Below are positions 16,134 through 25,764 of a DNA stretch of 64,000 nt, one piece after another (position 1 is the stretch's first letter; each line of letters begins with the position of its first letter). Source of the DNA: Neobacillus endophyticus. GTDB taxonomy: Bacteria > Bacillota > Bacilli > Bacillales > Cytobacillaceae. Under the pieces are notes generated by a model that had not been told where the DNA came from, did no database searches, and saw only the letters and a program-made list of their open reading frames with translations. Both the position numbers and the translations under genes were made by a program. Where the stretch lies: assembly GCF_013248975.1 (NCBI RefSeq), contig NZ_JABRWH010000001.1, positions 2,376,001 to 2,440,000 of the forward strand, in the 5' to 3' direction.

Positions 16134-17150
16134 ATGGACAGAGATTTTCAGCAAATGAAAAAGGAGCTTTTAGATTACAAGTTTGCCCTTGATGAATCTT
16201 CCATTGTCGCTATTACTGATTCCCGAGGAATCATAACCTATGTAAATGATCAATTTTGTCATATTTCAAAGTATTCCCGTGACGAGCTGATCGGGCAGGA
16301 CCATCGTATTATCAATTCTTGCTATCATTCCAGGGGATTTTTTAAAGAAATGTGGCAAACGATCGGTTCCGGGCAGGTTTGGAAAGGTGAAATACGCAAT
16401 CGGGCAAAGGATGGAACGTTTTATTGGATGGATACGACGATTGTTCCGTTTATGAATGAAATGAAAAAACCTTACCAGTATGTGGCAATTCGCTATGAAA
16501 TAACTGAGAGAAAACGTGTTGAGCAGGAACTGCAAAAAATGATGGCCAGAATCATTGATGTTCAGGAGGAAGAAAGAAAACGTCTTTCGCGAAATCTCCA
16601 TGATGGGATAGGACAAAACCTTTACAGTCACCTGATTACCATCAATCGTTTGTTATCCGAGATGAACCACCCGCTGCTGACACAGATGCAAACAGAAGCC
16701 ACTCAGTTAATTGAAGAGATTAGGGAAATTTCCTGGGAACTTCGCCCGTCTGTATTAGATGATCTTGGATTGGTGCCAGCAATCCGTTCCTATTTAACGA
16801 GATACTCTGACCATTACCAGATTGATATTCGTTTTGATTGTGTTTTAAGGAAGCGCTTAAATATTAATACGGAGCTGACGATTTATCGGATCATTCAGGA
16901 GGCATTAACAAACGTTAGGAAATATGCAGAAGTGGATTCGGCGGCTGTAACCATTCGAGAAATGGATAATGTGGTCCGCATCATGATTGAAGATAAAGGG
17001 AAGGGTTTTGATGTAAGCTTAAGAGCCCAATCTCCTGGAGTCGGCCTTTTCAGTATGGATGAACGTGCCCGATCAGTGGGCGGAAGTTTATCAATCACTA
17101 CATCGCCTGGTAATGGAACGAAAATAATTTTAGACATACCTATAAAGTGA
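16134..17150 (+). CDS. PAS-domain histidine kinase of the NreB/NarX class
   Basis: This 338-residue soluble kinase has an N-terminal PAS domain (ITDSRGIITYVNDQFCHISK, PYQYVAIRYEITERK) over about residues 15-130, then a HisKA_3 domain with H156 in LSRNLHDGIGQNLYS and an ATPase core (IIQEALTNVRKYA, DKGKGF, GVGLFSMDERA). PAS cysteines do not form the CxxC pairs of staphylococcal NreB, so an oxygen-sensing iron-sulfur cluster is doubtful; haem or flavin are open options. The ATG at 16134 follows GAGGGTGGGG. It is the second kinase of this operon and lies last. Confidence 0.85.
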   Translation: MDRDFQQMKKELLDYKFALDESSIVAITDSRGIITYVNDQFCHISKYSRDELIGQDHRIINSCYHSRGFFKEMWQTIGSGQVWKGEIRNRAKDGTFYWMDTTIVPFMNEMKKPYQYVAIRYEITERKRVEQELQKMMARIIDVQEEERKRLSRNLHDGIGQNLYSHLITINRLLSEMNHPLLTQMQTEATQLIEEIREISWELRPSVLDDLGLVPAIRSYLTRYSDHYQIDIRFDCVLRKRLNINTELTIYRIIQEALTNVRKYAEVDSAAVTIREMDNVVRIMIEDKGKGFDVSLRAQSPGVGLFSMDERARSVGGSLSITTSPGNGTKIILDIPIK

Positions 17151-17186
17151 AAAAAGAATCAGACAAAGGTGTCTGATTCTTTTTGT
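17151..17186. terminator. bidirectional terminator between convergent operons
   Basis: AAAGAATCAGACA pairs with TGTCTGATTCTTT around an AAGG loop, with A and T runs on either side. It serves the nre-type operon on the plus strand and glnS on the minus strand. Confidence 0.9.
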
Positions 17187-17200
17187 GCTATAACAGTAAA

Positions 17201-18865
17201 TTAAATTTTAAATGAGCTCTTTAATGAAACAATTTGATTAAATACGAGCTTATCCACAGTTGTGTCTTTTGGATCAACATTGAAGTAGCCATGTCTAAAG
17301 AACTGGAATTTATCATGCGGCTGACATTCTTTCATGTTTGGCTCAACAAATCCTTGAAACACTTCAAGTGAATGAGGATTAACCATATCAAGGAATGTTT
17401 TTCCTTCATCGGTTTGATCTTCTGTTTCATCCAAAATCAGCGGTTCGTAAAGACGGAATTCGGCAGGAACCGCGTGGGCCGCTTCAACCCAATGAATGGT
17501 TCCTTTTACTTTTCTGCCAGTAAAACCGGTGCCGCTTTTTGTTTCCGGGTCATAGGTGCAACGAAGCTCGACGACATTTCCGTCGGCATCCTTTACCACT
17601 TCTTCACATTTGATAAAGTAAGCGTGTTTGAGGCGGACCTCATTTCCAGGGAACAGACGGAAATATTTTTTTGGCGGATCTTCCATGAAGTCATCTTGCT
17701 CAATATAGATTTCGCGAGAGAATGGAATTTTCCTTATGCCCATTTCCGGATTTTCGGGATTGATTTCGGCATCAAGTAATTCAATCTGGCCTTCTGGATA
17801 GTTGGTTATCACGACTTTTAAAGGATGAATAATCCCCATGGTCCTTGGTGCTTTTAGCTTTAAATCTTCACGAACAAAGTGTTCGAGCATTTCTACATCA
17901 ACAGTAGAATTGTTTTTAGATACAGCTGTTTCACGAACGAACGTACGAATGGATTCAGGGGTGAAGCCTCTTCTGCGCATTCCTGAAATAGTCGGCATCC
18001 TAGGATCATCCCAGCCATCGACATACTTTTCGTCCACTAACTGTTTCAGCTTCCGCTTACTCATGACCGTGTTCGTAAGGTTTAAGCGTCCAAATTCAAT
18101 TTGCTGGGGCTGATTGGTCATTTCACATTGTTCTACAACCCAATTATAAAGCGGCCGTTGGTCTTCAAATTCAATGGTACAAATCGAATGTGTAATACCT
18201 TCAATCGCATCTTCCAACGGATGGGCGAATGCATACATCGGATAGATACACCACTTGTCACCAGTGTTGTGGTGAGTGGCATGTGCAATACGGTAAATAA
18301 CTGGATCACGCAAATTAATATTAGGAGAGGACATATCAATTTTGGCACGCAGCACTTTTTCGCCATTGCCAAATTCTCCATTACGCATTCGTTCAAATAA
18401 ATCCAAGTTTTCCTCAATGGATCGAGTTCGATACGGACTTTCCTTACCAGGCTCCGTTAATGTGCCGCGGTATTCGCGAATTTCATCGGCACTTAAATCA
18501 TCAACATAGGCCAAGCCTTTGTTGATTAGCAAGACAGCACGCTTGTACATTTCCTCGAAATAATCTGAGGCAAAAAATAAGTTATCCCATTCAAAACCAA
18601 GCCATTTCACGTCTTCTTTAATAGAATTGACATATTCAATGTCCTCTTTAACAGGATTGGTGTCATCGAAACGCAAGTTGGTTTTGCCTTTGAATTCATC
18701 AGCCAGGCCAAAATTAAGAATAATTGATTTTGCGTGGCCAATATGTAAATATCCATTTGGTTCCGGAGGGAAGCGAGTTACAATCGTATCATGCTTTCCT
18801 GAATCCAAATCCTTGACCATTATATCTTTAATAAAGTTAGAAGTGTGATTCTCCACCCATTTCAA
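17201..18865 (-). CDS. glnS: glutaminyl-tRNA synthetase (GlnRS)
   Basis: This 554-residue class I synthetase joins glutamine to tRNA-Gln. The HIGH motif is at residues 41-44 in [12 protein letters not shown], and VMSKRKL (about residue 268) is the KMSKS loop. The length and the C-terminal anticodon-binding beta-barrels (from about 340) match bacterial GlnRS. B. subtilis and most relatives lack this enzyme and make Gln-tRNA by the GatCAB amidotransferase, so its presence is notable. No T-box leader fits in the 121-base upstream gap. The ribosome site is AGAGGTTGAA before the ATG. Confidence 0.93.
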   Translation of the reverse strand: MKWVENHTSNFIKDIMVKDLDSGKHDTIVTRFPPEPNGYLHIGHAKSIILNFGLADEFKGKTNLRFDDTNPVKEDIEYVNSIKEDVKWLGFEWDNLFFASDYFEEMYKRAVLLINKGLAYVDDLSADEIREYRGTLTEPGKESPYRTRSIEENLDLFERMRNGEFGNGEKVLRAKIDMSSPNINLRDPVIYRIAHATHHNTGDKWCIYPMYAFAHPLEDAIEGITHSICTIEFEDQRPLYNWVVEQCEMTNQPQQIEFGRLNLTNTVMSKRKLKQLVDEKYVDGWDDPRMPTISGMRRRGFTPESIRTFVRETAVSKNNSTVDVEMLEHFVREDLKLKAPRTMGIIHPLKVVITNYPEGQIELLDAEINPENPEMGIRKIPFSREIYIEQDDFMEDPPKKYFRLFPGNEVRLKHAYFIKCEEVVKDADGNVVELRCTYDPETKSGTGFTGRKVKGTIHWVEAAHAVPAEFRLYEPLILDETEDQTDEGKTFLDMVNPHSLEVFQGFVEPNMKECQPHDKFQFFRHGYFNVDPKDTTVDKLVFNQIVSLKSSFKI

Positions 18866-18986
18866 CCTCTTTCATCTTATCTACTACTTATTCATAACAT
18901 AAATATTGATATTTTTCCATTGTTCCCAACAAATCATGAACAAAACAGGTGGAAAAAGAAAAAATTTTTATTACTATGCCATTCGG

Positions 18987-19673
18987 TTAGTTTATGGCAC
19001 GGTATAATCTAAGCGGCCGGCCGACAGTCCCATATTGCTGCTCTTCAATCAGTACGTGTTCTTCCACCATATAAGAAAGATAATTTCTAGTGGTGGAAAG
19101 ACTGACGCCGGCAAGCTTAGCAATTTGTTCAGCACTTAGTGGGTGAGGCGAATGGATAATTGATTTTTTTATTCTTTCTAACGTTCTCATATCAATCCCT
19201 TTTTGGATAAGAGGGGAGGAGGACGATTCGGAAATTCGCAGTTTTTTAAGTTCATCTATAGTACCCTGGTCCAATTTAGTAAAGGTTGAGACCATTGATT
19301 TAAATTTTATATATTTGCTAATGGCTGCTTGGAGCTGTATCAGGTCAAAGGGTTTAATCAAAAAATCAATAATTCCAAAGCGAAAACCATCTTCTACAAC
19401 TTCCAGCTCCTTCGCGGCGGTAATTAAAATGACATCGCAGCGACGGTTTTGCAGGCGGATGGTTCGTAACAGGTCAATACCGGAGTGATCCGGCAGATAA
19501 ACGTCCAACAGCAGCAAATCTGGCTCTGCTGTTTCCAAGATTGTCAAGGCTTCTTGATAGCTGTGCGCTATTCCAACCAGTTTGCAGCCTTTTTGGGAAG
19601 AAATATATTTGCCGTGCAGATTCGCAATCATGAAATCATCGTCCACAACCATTACACGTAATTGCTGATTCAT
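18987..19673 (-). CDS. CitT/DctR-family response regulator
   Basis: This 228-residue regulator has a receiver domain with D11-D13 and phospho-acceptor D57 in LLLLDVYLPDHSG. Its C terminus is a winged-helix type (LSAEQIAKLAGVSLSTTRNYLSYM) as in the CitB/DcuR/MalR group that controls carboxylate uptake. It overlaps the end of its kinase gene by 4 bases. The adjacent divergent ABC transporter is a likely target. Confidence 0.88.
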   Translation of the reverse strand: MNQQLRVMVVDDDFMIANLHGKYISSQKGCKLVGIAHSYQEALTILETAEPDLLLLDVYLPDHSGIDLLRTIRLQNRRCDVILITAAKELEVVEDGFRFGIIDFLIKPFDLIQLQAAISKYIKFKSMVSTFTKLDQGTIDELKKLRISESSSSPLIQKGIDMRTLERIKKSIIHSPHPLSAEQIAKLAGVSLSTTRNYLSYMVEEHVLIEEQQYGTVGRPLRLYRAIN

Positions 19674-21280
19674 TTTTGCACCTCCAAAATTGGTAAATGA
19701 ACTAGTAATGCAGCTCCTTCTGAGGAAGAGTTCATTACCATACTTCCATGTAATCTTGAAACTAAACGGGAAACTAATGCTAGACCAAAGCCGCGGCCTT
19801 CCCCTTTTGTCGTTCCACCATCTGTAAAAATGTCGTCCCCAAGGTCAGGATCAATTCCAGGTCCAGTATCACTAACAGTTATAGATAATTGATGGTTTTC
19901 CTCCTTTATCTGGATGGAAATATATGTTGAGGGCCTAGACTGCTTCATCGTTTTAATAGCCTCCATGGCATTTTCAATCGCATTTCCCAGAATCGTAATG
20001 ACTATTTCCCTATGTGGGCAGAGCTCTGATACTTTGGAGTCATCGGTGATCGTTAGTTGGATGCCCAATTCCTTTGCCCGATGCATTTTCCCAATTAGAA
20101 CGCCAACAATAGCTGGATCGCGAACACGGGTAAGAAAAAAGTTAAGGACATTTTGCTGTTCACTATGCACATCCTCTATTACCCCTTTTACGAGGTCGTA
20201 TTCCTTCATTTGAATAAGACCCGAAATGAGATGAAGCTTGTTCATAAATTCATGCCTTTGACTCCTAAGCGTATCAACGTATTGCCCGATATCTGCTAAT
20301 CTGCGATCCAACTGGTCAAGTTGAAGTTTATCCCGAAAACTGGCAACAGCCCCAATTACTTTGCCGTCAATTTTAACAGGTATTCTATTAACGATGACAA
20401 GGGAATTACCAATAATCATGGGTTGGTCTAAATGTACTGCCCCATCATTAATGACTTCTGACAGTCGTGAGCTTGGAAGAATCGATGTAATCGATTTGCC
20501 AATGGGATCCCAACGTTCTTCTCCGAGCATATTTTTTGCTTCCCGATTGAAGATAGTTATTTTTCCAGCTGTATCGACTGCGATTATACCTTCCCGAATG
20601 GATTCCAAAATCGCTGCCTGCTGTTGGGTGAGGAGAGCAATTTCGTGCGGCTCCAGATTGAATATTTGCCTTTTAACATGTCCTGATAGAATGAAAGCCC
20701 CAATAAGCCCAATAATTAAAGCAATAAAGCCCATTGCCGTCATTTCGAGAATTAACGAGGTTAACTTTTTCCAAATATTCTCCATTAGAAATCCAACTGA
20801 TACGATGCCAATTTGGTGGTGTTGTTCGTCAAAAATAGGGTATTTCCCCCGAATGGAAAGACCGAGGGTGCCGACTGCTTGGGTAATACTTCCTTTCCCC
20901 GATAATACCTGTTTGTCATCATCTCCCACCATATGCTTACCGATTAGTGTGACATCTGGATGACTGTATCGGATTAAATGCATATTAGACACAACAATAA
21001 ACTGGGCTCCTGTTTTTTTTCTGATATTTTCCGCTACGGGCTGAATGGTAGAAGAGGGATTAGGTTCTTTGAAAGCATTTACAATTTCCGGGAGCCCTGC
21101 CACCATCTTTGCAGTAGAGAGAGCATTGCTTCCTGTCTCATCATATTCTCGGTGTACCATAATCCAAGAGAGAGAAACGATAAAAAATACAAGGACAAGG
21201 AGGAAATTTAGCAATATCAGACCATTGATTTTGCTACGTAATGTCATTCGCTTTTGCTTTAACTTCAAGTCTGCACACAT
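19670..21280 (-). CDS. CitS/DcuS-family sensor histidine kinase
   Basis: This 536-residue membrane kinase has a helix near residues 20-42, an extracellular sCache-type domain (about 43-175, containing RYSHPDVTLIGKH, the family ligand motif), a second helix near 180-200, a PAS domain (about 215-320), a SpoB-type dimerisation helix with RSQRHEFMNKLH as phosphorylation site, and an ATPase core (NAIENAMEAI, DTGPGI, GRGFGLALV). Relatives sense citrate, malate or fumarate. The ATG at 21280 has only AAGG close to it; an in-frame ATG at 21247 is the alternative start. It forms an operon with the regulator. Confidence 0.88.
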   Translation of the reverse strand: MCADLKLKQKRMTLRSKINGLILLNFLLVLVFFIVSLSWIMVHREYDETGSNALSTAKMVAGLPEIVNAFKEPNPSSTIQPVAENIRKKTGAQFIVVSNMHLIRYSHPDVTLIGKHMVGDDDKQVLSGKGSITQAVGTLGLSIRGKYPIFDEQHHQIGIVSVGFLMENIWKKLTSLILEMTAMGFIALIIGLIGAFILSGHVKRQIFNLEPHEIALLTQQQAAILESIREGIIAVDTAGKITIFNREAKNMLGEERWDPIGKSITSILPSSRLSEVINDGAVHLDQPMIIGNSLVIVNRIPVKIDGKVIGAVASFRDKLQLDQLDRRLADIGQYVDTLRSQRHEFMNKLHLISGLIQMKEYDLVKGVIEDVHSEQQNVLNFFLTRVRDPAIVGVLIGKMHRAKELGIQLTITDDSKVSELCPHREIVITILGNAIENAMEAIKTMKQSRPSTYISIQIKEENHQLSITVSDTGPGIDPDLGDDIFTDGGTTKGEGRGFGLALVSRLVSRLHGSMVMNSSSEGAALLVHLPILEVQK

Positions 21281-21480
21281 CCTTGCTTGGATTGGAATAA
21301 ATTGGATAGAATTTTCTGAATATAATAAAACTATCTTTATTTTAAAATGAAAAATGTTATGAGGTCTATATGAAAATAGTTTTTTTTATGTTGGGTAAAT
21401 CGTTTAAATTGTGTTTATTGTTTTTATTATGAATATTGAGTAAATGTTTTCATAATGTTTAGAATTTTCTATAATTCAAA

Positions 21481-21495
21481 TTGTAAACGCTATCA
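21481..21495 (+). promoter_or_regulatory. catabolite-responsive element (cre) match
   Basis: TTGTAAACGCTATCA fits the CcpA consensus WTGNAANCGNWNNCA at every fixed position. It lies 23 bases upstream of the proposed GTG start of the ABC transporter operon, where binding would block transcription. Confidence 0.6.
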
Positions 21496-21517
21496 ACAAA
21501 AGAAATGGGGGAATCAA

Positions 21518-22378
21518 GTGAGTGCAGTGGAAAATAAGGTGTATCGGGCTATGACACATACAACTCCTTCCATGATGGAACTAAAAGGAGTAACAAAGGA
21601 ATTTATCAAGCCTTCTGGTGAGGTTCATACGGTTCTAAGAAATATCAATTTAAAAATTCCAAAAGGGGAATTTGTTTCGATTGTAGGACCGACAGGCTGT
21701 GGTAAATCCACGACACTAAGTCTGATTGCCGGATTTGAACCGCCTTCACAAGGCGAGGTCCTTATTTCAGGTGAGAAGTTAGAAGGAATCAACCAAAGGG
21801 CTGCTTGTGTATTTCAAACGGAAAATGCGTTTCCATGGAAAACAGTCATTGATAATGTATCACTTGGTCTGCGCTTGCGAGGGATGAACAAGAAGGATGC
21901 CTATGAAGAAGCCAGAAAGTGGATTGCACGAGTAGGATTGAAAGGGTTCGAGGGACATTATCCGTCACAGCTTTCGGGCGGGATGAGAAAACGTGTAGCT
22001 TTAGCCCAGTGCCTGATTGTACAGCCAGAAATCTTATTGATGGACGAGTCATTTTCTGCGCTGGATGTTCATACAAGACATTTGATGGAAAATGAATTGC
22101 TTCGCATTTGGGAAGAAACCTCTGCTTCCGTCTTTTTTATTACTCATGACTTAGAAGAAGCAATTGCTCTAAGTGACCGGGTGATTGTTCTGACTGCTGG
22201 GCCGGGAGCAACGATCAAAGGGGATTATCGAATTGATCTGCCAAGACCGAGGAACGTAGCAGAAATCAGCTTTGACCCTGCCTTTATGAGAATTCACAAA
22301 CAGATTTGGGAAGATTTGAAGGACGAGGTGATGATCAGTTATGAATCTGCAAACAAACTCCATTCAAAATCAAGTTAG
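21518..22378 (+). CDS. ABC transporter ATP-binding protein, NitT/TauT family
   Basis: This 286-residue ATPase powers uptake by the next two genes. Walker A GPTGCGKST, signature LSGGMRKR, Walker B ILLMDES and the H-loop FFITHDLEEAI are all present. It resembles SsuB/TauB/ThiZ-type ATPases for small organic anions, pyrimidines or nitrate. The GTG start at 21518 with GGGGG six bases upstream is preferred over the ATG at 21455, which has no ribosome site and lies across the cre match. It overlaps the permease gene by 38 bases. Confidence 0.88.
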   Translation: MSAVENKVYRAMTHTTPSMMELKGVTKEFIKPSGEVHTVLRNINLKIPKGEFVSIVGPTGCGKSTTLSLIAGFEPPSQGEVLISGEKLEGINQRAACVFQTENAFPWKTVIDNVSLGLRLRGMNKKDAYEEARKWIARVGLKGFEGHYPSQLSGGMRKRVALAQCLIVQPEILLMDESFSALDVHTRHLMENELLRIWEETSASVFFITHDLEEAIALSDRVIVLTAGPGATIKGDYRIDLPRPRNVAEISFDPAFMRIHKQIWEDLKDEVMISYESANKLHSKSS

Positions 22379-23198
22379 CAACGAAACGGAATTGCGAAGA
22401 GCCGAGATAAGGAAAAAAGCTTTAAAGCTCCGAATTCGCAATCTAAGTCTACAGTTATTAGTGTTTATTGTATTAATGGGTTCCTGGCAGTTCTTATCAA
22501 GTAAAAAGCTTATAGATCCATTCTTCTTTTCAAGCCCCATTGATGTCGTGAAACATATTTGGGATTGGGCAGTAAATGGAACAACAGCCGGTCCGCTTTA
22601 TTATCAATTTTTAGTTACGTTTGAGGAAACCATCCTATCCTTTATTTTGGGAGGGATTGCGGGCATTATTTTTGGTTATGCCTTAGGTGTTAATGAATTA
22701 CTTTCTGTTATATTAGGGCCTTATATTAAAATGATCAATGCCATACCGCGCGTAGTCCTTGTGCCGATCTTTATTTTATGGTTTGGACTGGGAATGTCTT
22801 CAAAGGTCGCTTCCGGGTTAGTACTTACATTTTTTATCGTGTTTTTTAATGCTTTCCAGGGTGTTCGGGAGGTAGACAGGAATTTAGTGAATAATGCAAG
22901 ACTTTTAGGTGCCAGCAAAAGGCAGCTAGCGCGGCATGTCATTATTCCTTCAGCCTTGACCTGGATCTTATCAAGCTTACATTCAAGCTTCGGCTTTGCA
23001 TTAATCGGTTCGGTTGTAGGGGAATTTGTCGGGGCAACACATGGATTAGGCTACCTAATTGCCCAATCTCAAGGAGCCTTTGATACAACAGGCGTATTTG
23101 CGGGGATGCTCATTTTATCCATCACGGCGTTGATTGCCGATTGGGGAGTTTCCAAGCTTGAAAAACGGTTTATCGCTTGGCGTCACATTCGTCAATAA
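22341..23198 (+). CDS. ABC transporter permease, NitT/TauT family
   Basis: This 285-residue membrane protein has about six helices. The EAA loop is visible as NNARLLGASKRQLARHVIIPSA near residues 185-205, with the conserved G, which docks to the ATPase. The short cytoplasmic N terminus is highly charged. It follows the ATPase gene by overlap and precedes the binding protein. The substrate is not evident. Confidence 0.88.
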   Translation: MNLQTNSIQNQVSNETELRRAEIRKKALKLRIRNLSLQLLVFIVLMGSWQFLSSKKLIDPFFFSSPIDVVKHIWDWAVNGTTAGPLYYQFLVTFEETILSFILGGIAGIIFGYALGVNELLSVILGPYIKMINAIPRVVLVPIFILWFGLGMSSKVASGLVLTFFIVFFNAFQGVREVDRNLVNNARLLGASKRQLARHVIIPSALTWILSSLHSSFGFALIGSVVGEFVGATHGLGYLIAQSQGAFDTTGVFAGMLILSITALIADWGVSKLEKRFIAWRHIRQ

Positions 23199-23281
23199 CA
23201 ACATGCAATCTGAAGTTATTCAATGGTTATTTGCGAATCTAAATAAGTAATTAACTTTAAAAAAACAAGGGGGAAAATGGA

Positions 23282-24340
23282 ATGAAAAAGATGAAAAAAT
23301 TAACTGCCGGGGTTTCATGTCTGGCCATCAGCGCATTGCTGTTGTCTGCCTGCTCGTCAACACAATCTACATCTGGAACGGCTAAAAACAGCAAAACTTC
23401 AAGCTCTTCTTCAGGAGATTCAAGGGTAGTCATTATGGTCGGGGGGCTTGAAAAAATTATTTACATGCCATTTATGCTGGCACAGCAACTTGGCTATTAT
23501 CAACAAGAAGGGGTTAATGTCAGCCTTGTGGAAGAAAGTGCCGGCCAGGATGCTGAAGTTGCGCTTTTAGCCGGTCAAGTGGATGGCGCTGGCGGATTCT
23601 ATGATCATACCCTTGATCTTGCCACAAAAGGGAAAAGTGTTGAAGCTGTCGTGACGATGGCTGATGTTCCGGGCGAAACATTGCTGGTATCCAACAAATT
23701 GAAGGATAAAGTAAAATCTGTTTCCGACTTAAAAGGATTAAAAATTGGGGTAACCGGCCTAGGTTCTTCCACTAACATGCTGGCAACTTACAACGTTGTG
23801 AAGGGCGGAGGAAAAGAAAGCGATTATACACCGCTTCCTGTTGGTGCGGGGGCCACGCTAATTGCGGCAATGAAAAATGACAAAATTGATGCAGCTGTTA
23901 CGAGTGAACCAACAGCAACCATGCTGGAAAATCAAAATTTGGCGTTTCCATTAGTCGATATGAATCATAAGGATTCCGCTCACGAAGCATTAGGCGGAGG
24001 TTATGCTTCCACTAGCCTTTATATGCAAACAGATTATGTAAACACACACAAAGCTGTTATTCAAAAGCTTGTAAATGCCTATGTCAAAACATTGAAATGG
24101 ATGAGTTCCCATACTCCTGAAGAAATTGCTGATAAAATGCCATCTGATTACTATGCAGGTGATAAACAATTATACATTCAAGCATTAAAAGGTCAGCTTC
24201 CAATGTTTACGACTGATGGAAAAATGCCTGCAGGTGTTCCGGAAAATGTTCAAAAGATTCTTTCTTCCTTCAAGCCTGCTGTGAAAAATATAGACCTAAA
24301 CAAAACATATACGAACGAATTTGCTGATAAAGCAAATTAA
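23282..24340 (+). CDS. substrate-binding lipoprotein of the NitT/TauT-type transporter
   Basis: This 352-residue exported lipoprotein has a signal peptide with lipobox LLSAC at residues 21-25, a Ser/Thr-rich linker, and an NMT1/SsuA-like binding fold (GGLEKIIYMPFMLAQQLGYY, GLKIGVTGLGSSTNML). It would deliver the ligand to the permease. Relatives bind sulfonates, taurine, nitrate or thiamine precursors. Together with the CitST-like system next door, a small organic acid or sulfonate is plausible, as inference. AAGGGGGAA precedes the ATG. Confidence 0.87.
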   Translation: MKKMKKLTAGVSCLAISALLLSACSSTQSTSGTAKNSKTSSSSSGDSRVVIMVGGLEKIIYMPFMLAQQLGYYQQEGVNVSLVEESAGQDAEVALLAGQVDGAGGFYDHTLDLATKGKSVEAVVTMADVPGETLLVSNKLKDKVKSVSDLKGLKIGVTGLGSSTNMLATYNVVKGGGKESDYTPLPVGAGATLIAAMKNDKIDAAVTSEPTATMLENQNLAFPLVDMNHKDSAHEALGGGYASTSLYMQTDYVNTHKAVIQKLVNAYVKTLKWMSSHTPEEIADKMPSDYYAGDKQLYIQALKGQLPMFTTDGKMPAGVPENVQKILSSFKPAVKNIDLNKTYTNEFADKAN

Positions 24341-24353
24341 TGAAACAGGCTTT

Positions 24354-24395
24354 AAAGCTAGGGACGAGTTGTTTCCTGGCTTTAAAGCTTTTTCT
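24354..24395 (+). terminator. intrinsic terminator of the ABC operon
   Basis: An 11-base stem (24354-24364 with 24073-type partner at 24373-24383, with G-T pairs) is followed by AAAGCTTTTTCTTC. Confidence 0.65.
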
Positions 24396-24531
24396 TCTAG
24401 CTAAGATTGCCTTATACATGTTAATTCCAGCAATCTAAACCGGCAGAAGGCCAAAAAGTAATTCAGTGGTAAGCAGGAGTATAAATGGTTACAATGAAAA
24501 GTATTCAAGGAATTTTAGGGAGGGAATCTAG

Positions 24532-25518
24532 ATGATCAATTTGGCAACTGTTGGAACAGGTTGGATTACGGAATCTTTTATTAAAGCAGCAAAATGTAGT
24601 GAACAGCTGCGGTTAGTAGGAGTCTATTCCCGTTCCGAAGAGAAGGCCAGAAAGTTGGCTGATACATATCAAGCTGTGAATGTTTATAGCGATCTTGAAG
24701 TGATGGCAAAAAGCGATGAAATCGAAGCTGTTTATATCGCTTCACCAAACTCTGTTCACTTTCAACAGACCCTTACTTTTTTAAAAAATAAAAAGCATGT
24801 CATCTGTGAAAAACCGATTTTTTCAAATACTGCAGAATTAAAAGAAGCATACCGGACAGCAGAGGAAAATGGAGTTTTTTTATTTGAAGCGATCCGAAAT
24901 ATTCATACACCTAATTTTCAAATTTTAAAAGAAAAGCTCTCGTTAGCAGGAAAGCTAAGAAGTACGATGTTTCCCTACATCCAATATTCGTCACGCTATG
25001 ATTTATTCCTGGAGGGCGAAGAACCTAATATTTTCTCAGCCCAATACTCTGGCGGTGCACTCGTTGATTTAGGTGTATATCCACTATATTTGGCGGTTGG
25101 ACTGTTTGGAGAGCCGAAAAAAGTCAGCTATCACCCAGTTATTTTAAGAAGCGGTGTAGATGGCAGCGGCACACTTGTATTAGAATATGATGATTTCGTC
25201 TGCACTATTCTCTGTTCAAAGATATCCCATTCAGTTCTTCCGTGTGAAATTCACGGGGAAAAGGGAACCTTTTTACTTGAAGATGCTGCACCTATTTCAG
25301 AAATTGCCTTCATCGATAGCCATACAAAAGAAAAGCAAATTTTCAGTGTCACTCAAGAGCAGCAGGATATGGTCTATGAATGCCGGAACATTGCAAAAAT
25401 CATTGAAACAAACGATCAAAAAGCATATGAAGAATTGAAAGACTGGAGTAAAATTGTACTCAAGATTACCGAAGAGGCTAGAAGGCAAAACAATATTGTT
25501 TTTGCTGTGGAAAAATAA
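24532..25518 (+). CDS. Gfo/Idh/MocA-family oxidoreductase
   Basis: This 328-residue NAD(P)-dependent dehydrogenase starts with a Rossmann motif (ATVGTGWITESFIKAA) and has CEKPI near residue 97, the family's catalytic EKP signature, then the C-terminal alpha/beta domain (SGGALVDLGVYPLYLAVGLF). The group oxidises or reduces sugars, inositols and related compounds. It resembles YulF-type members. GGAGGGA is at 24519. It is a single gene; its substrate is unknown. Confidence 0.88.
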   Translation: MINLATVGTGWITESFIKAAKCSEQLRLVGVYSRSEEKARKLADTYQAVNVYSDLEVMAKSDEIEAVYIASPNSVHFQQTLTFLKNKKHVICEKPIFSNTAELKEAYRTAEENGVFLFEAIRNIHTPNFQILKEKLSLAGKLRSTMFPYIQYSSRYDLFLEGEEPNIFSAQYSGGALVDLGVYPLYLAVGLFGEPKKVSYHPVILRSGVDGSGTLVLEYDDFVCTILCSKISHSVLPCEIHGEKGTFLLEDAAPISEIAFIDSHTKEKQIFSVTQEQQDMVYECRNIAKIIETNDQKAYEELKDWSKIVLKITEEARRQNNIVFAVEK

Positions 25519-25558
25519 AGATTAGTAAATGAAATTTGCCGGCACAAAAGTGAATCCA

Positions 25559-25597
25559 GTAAACAGGCCATTGAGACACTCTCAATGGCCTGTTTAC
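25559..25597. terminator. perfect 18-bp hairpin after the oxidoreductase gene
   Basis: An 18-base perfect stem (25559-25576 with 25580-25597) closes on a 3-base loop. The downstream T content is moderate (ATTCTATTTAG). A terminator role is likely. Confidence 0.75.
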
Positions 25598-25764
25598 ATT
25601 CTATTTAGTGTTGGAAAGAAGGGTATTACAATATTTACAGTGAAAGGCACTAACTATACTTTTTGAACTTTTAGATTTAGAATAGCTGAACAATCACATG
25701 GATTTTTATGGTAAAATATTCGTAAGTATACGAATTCAAATAATGAGATTACGGATGGGAGCCT

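Noticed and set aside
18866..18986. T-box leader for glnS
   Set aside because: The gap is 121 bases and shows no T-box sequence, specifier stem or antiterminator.
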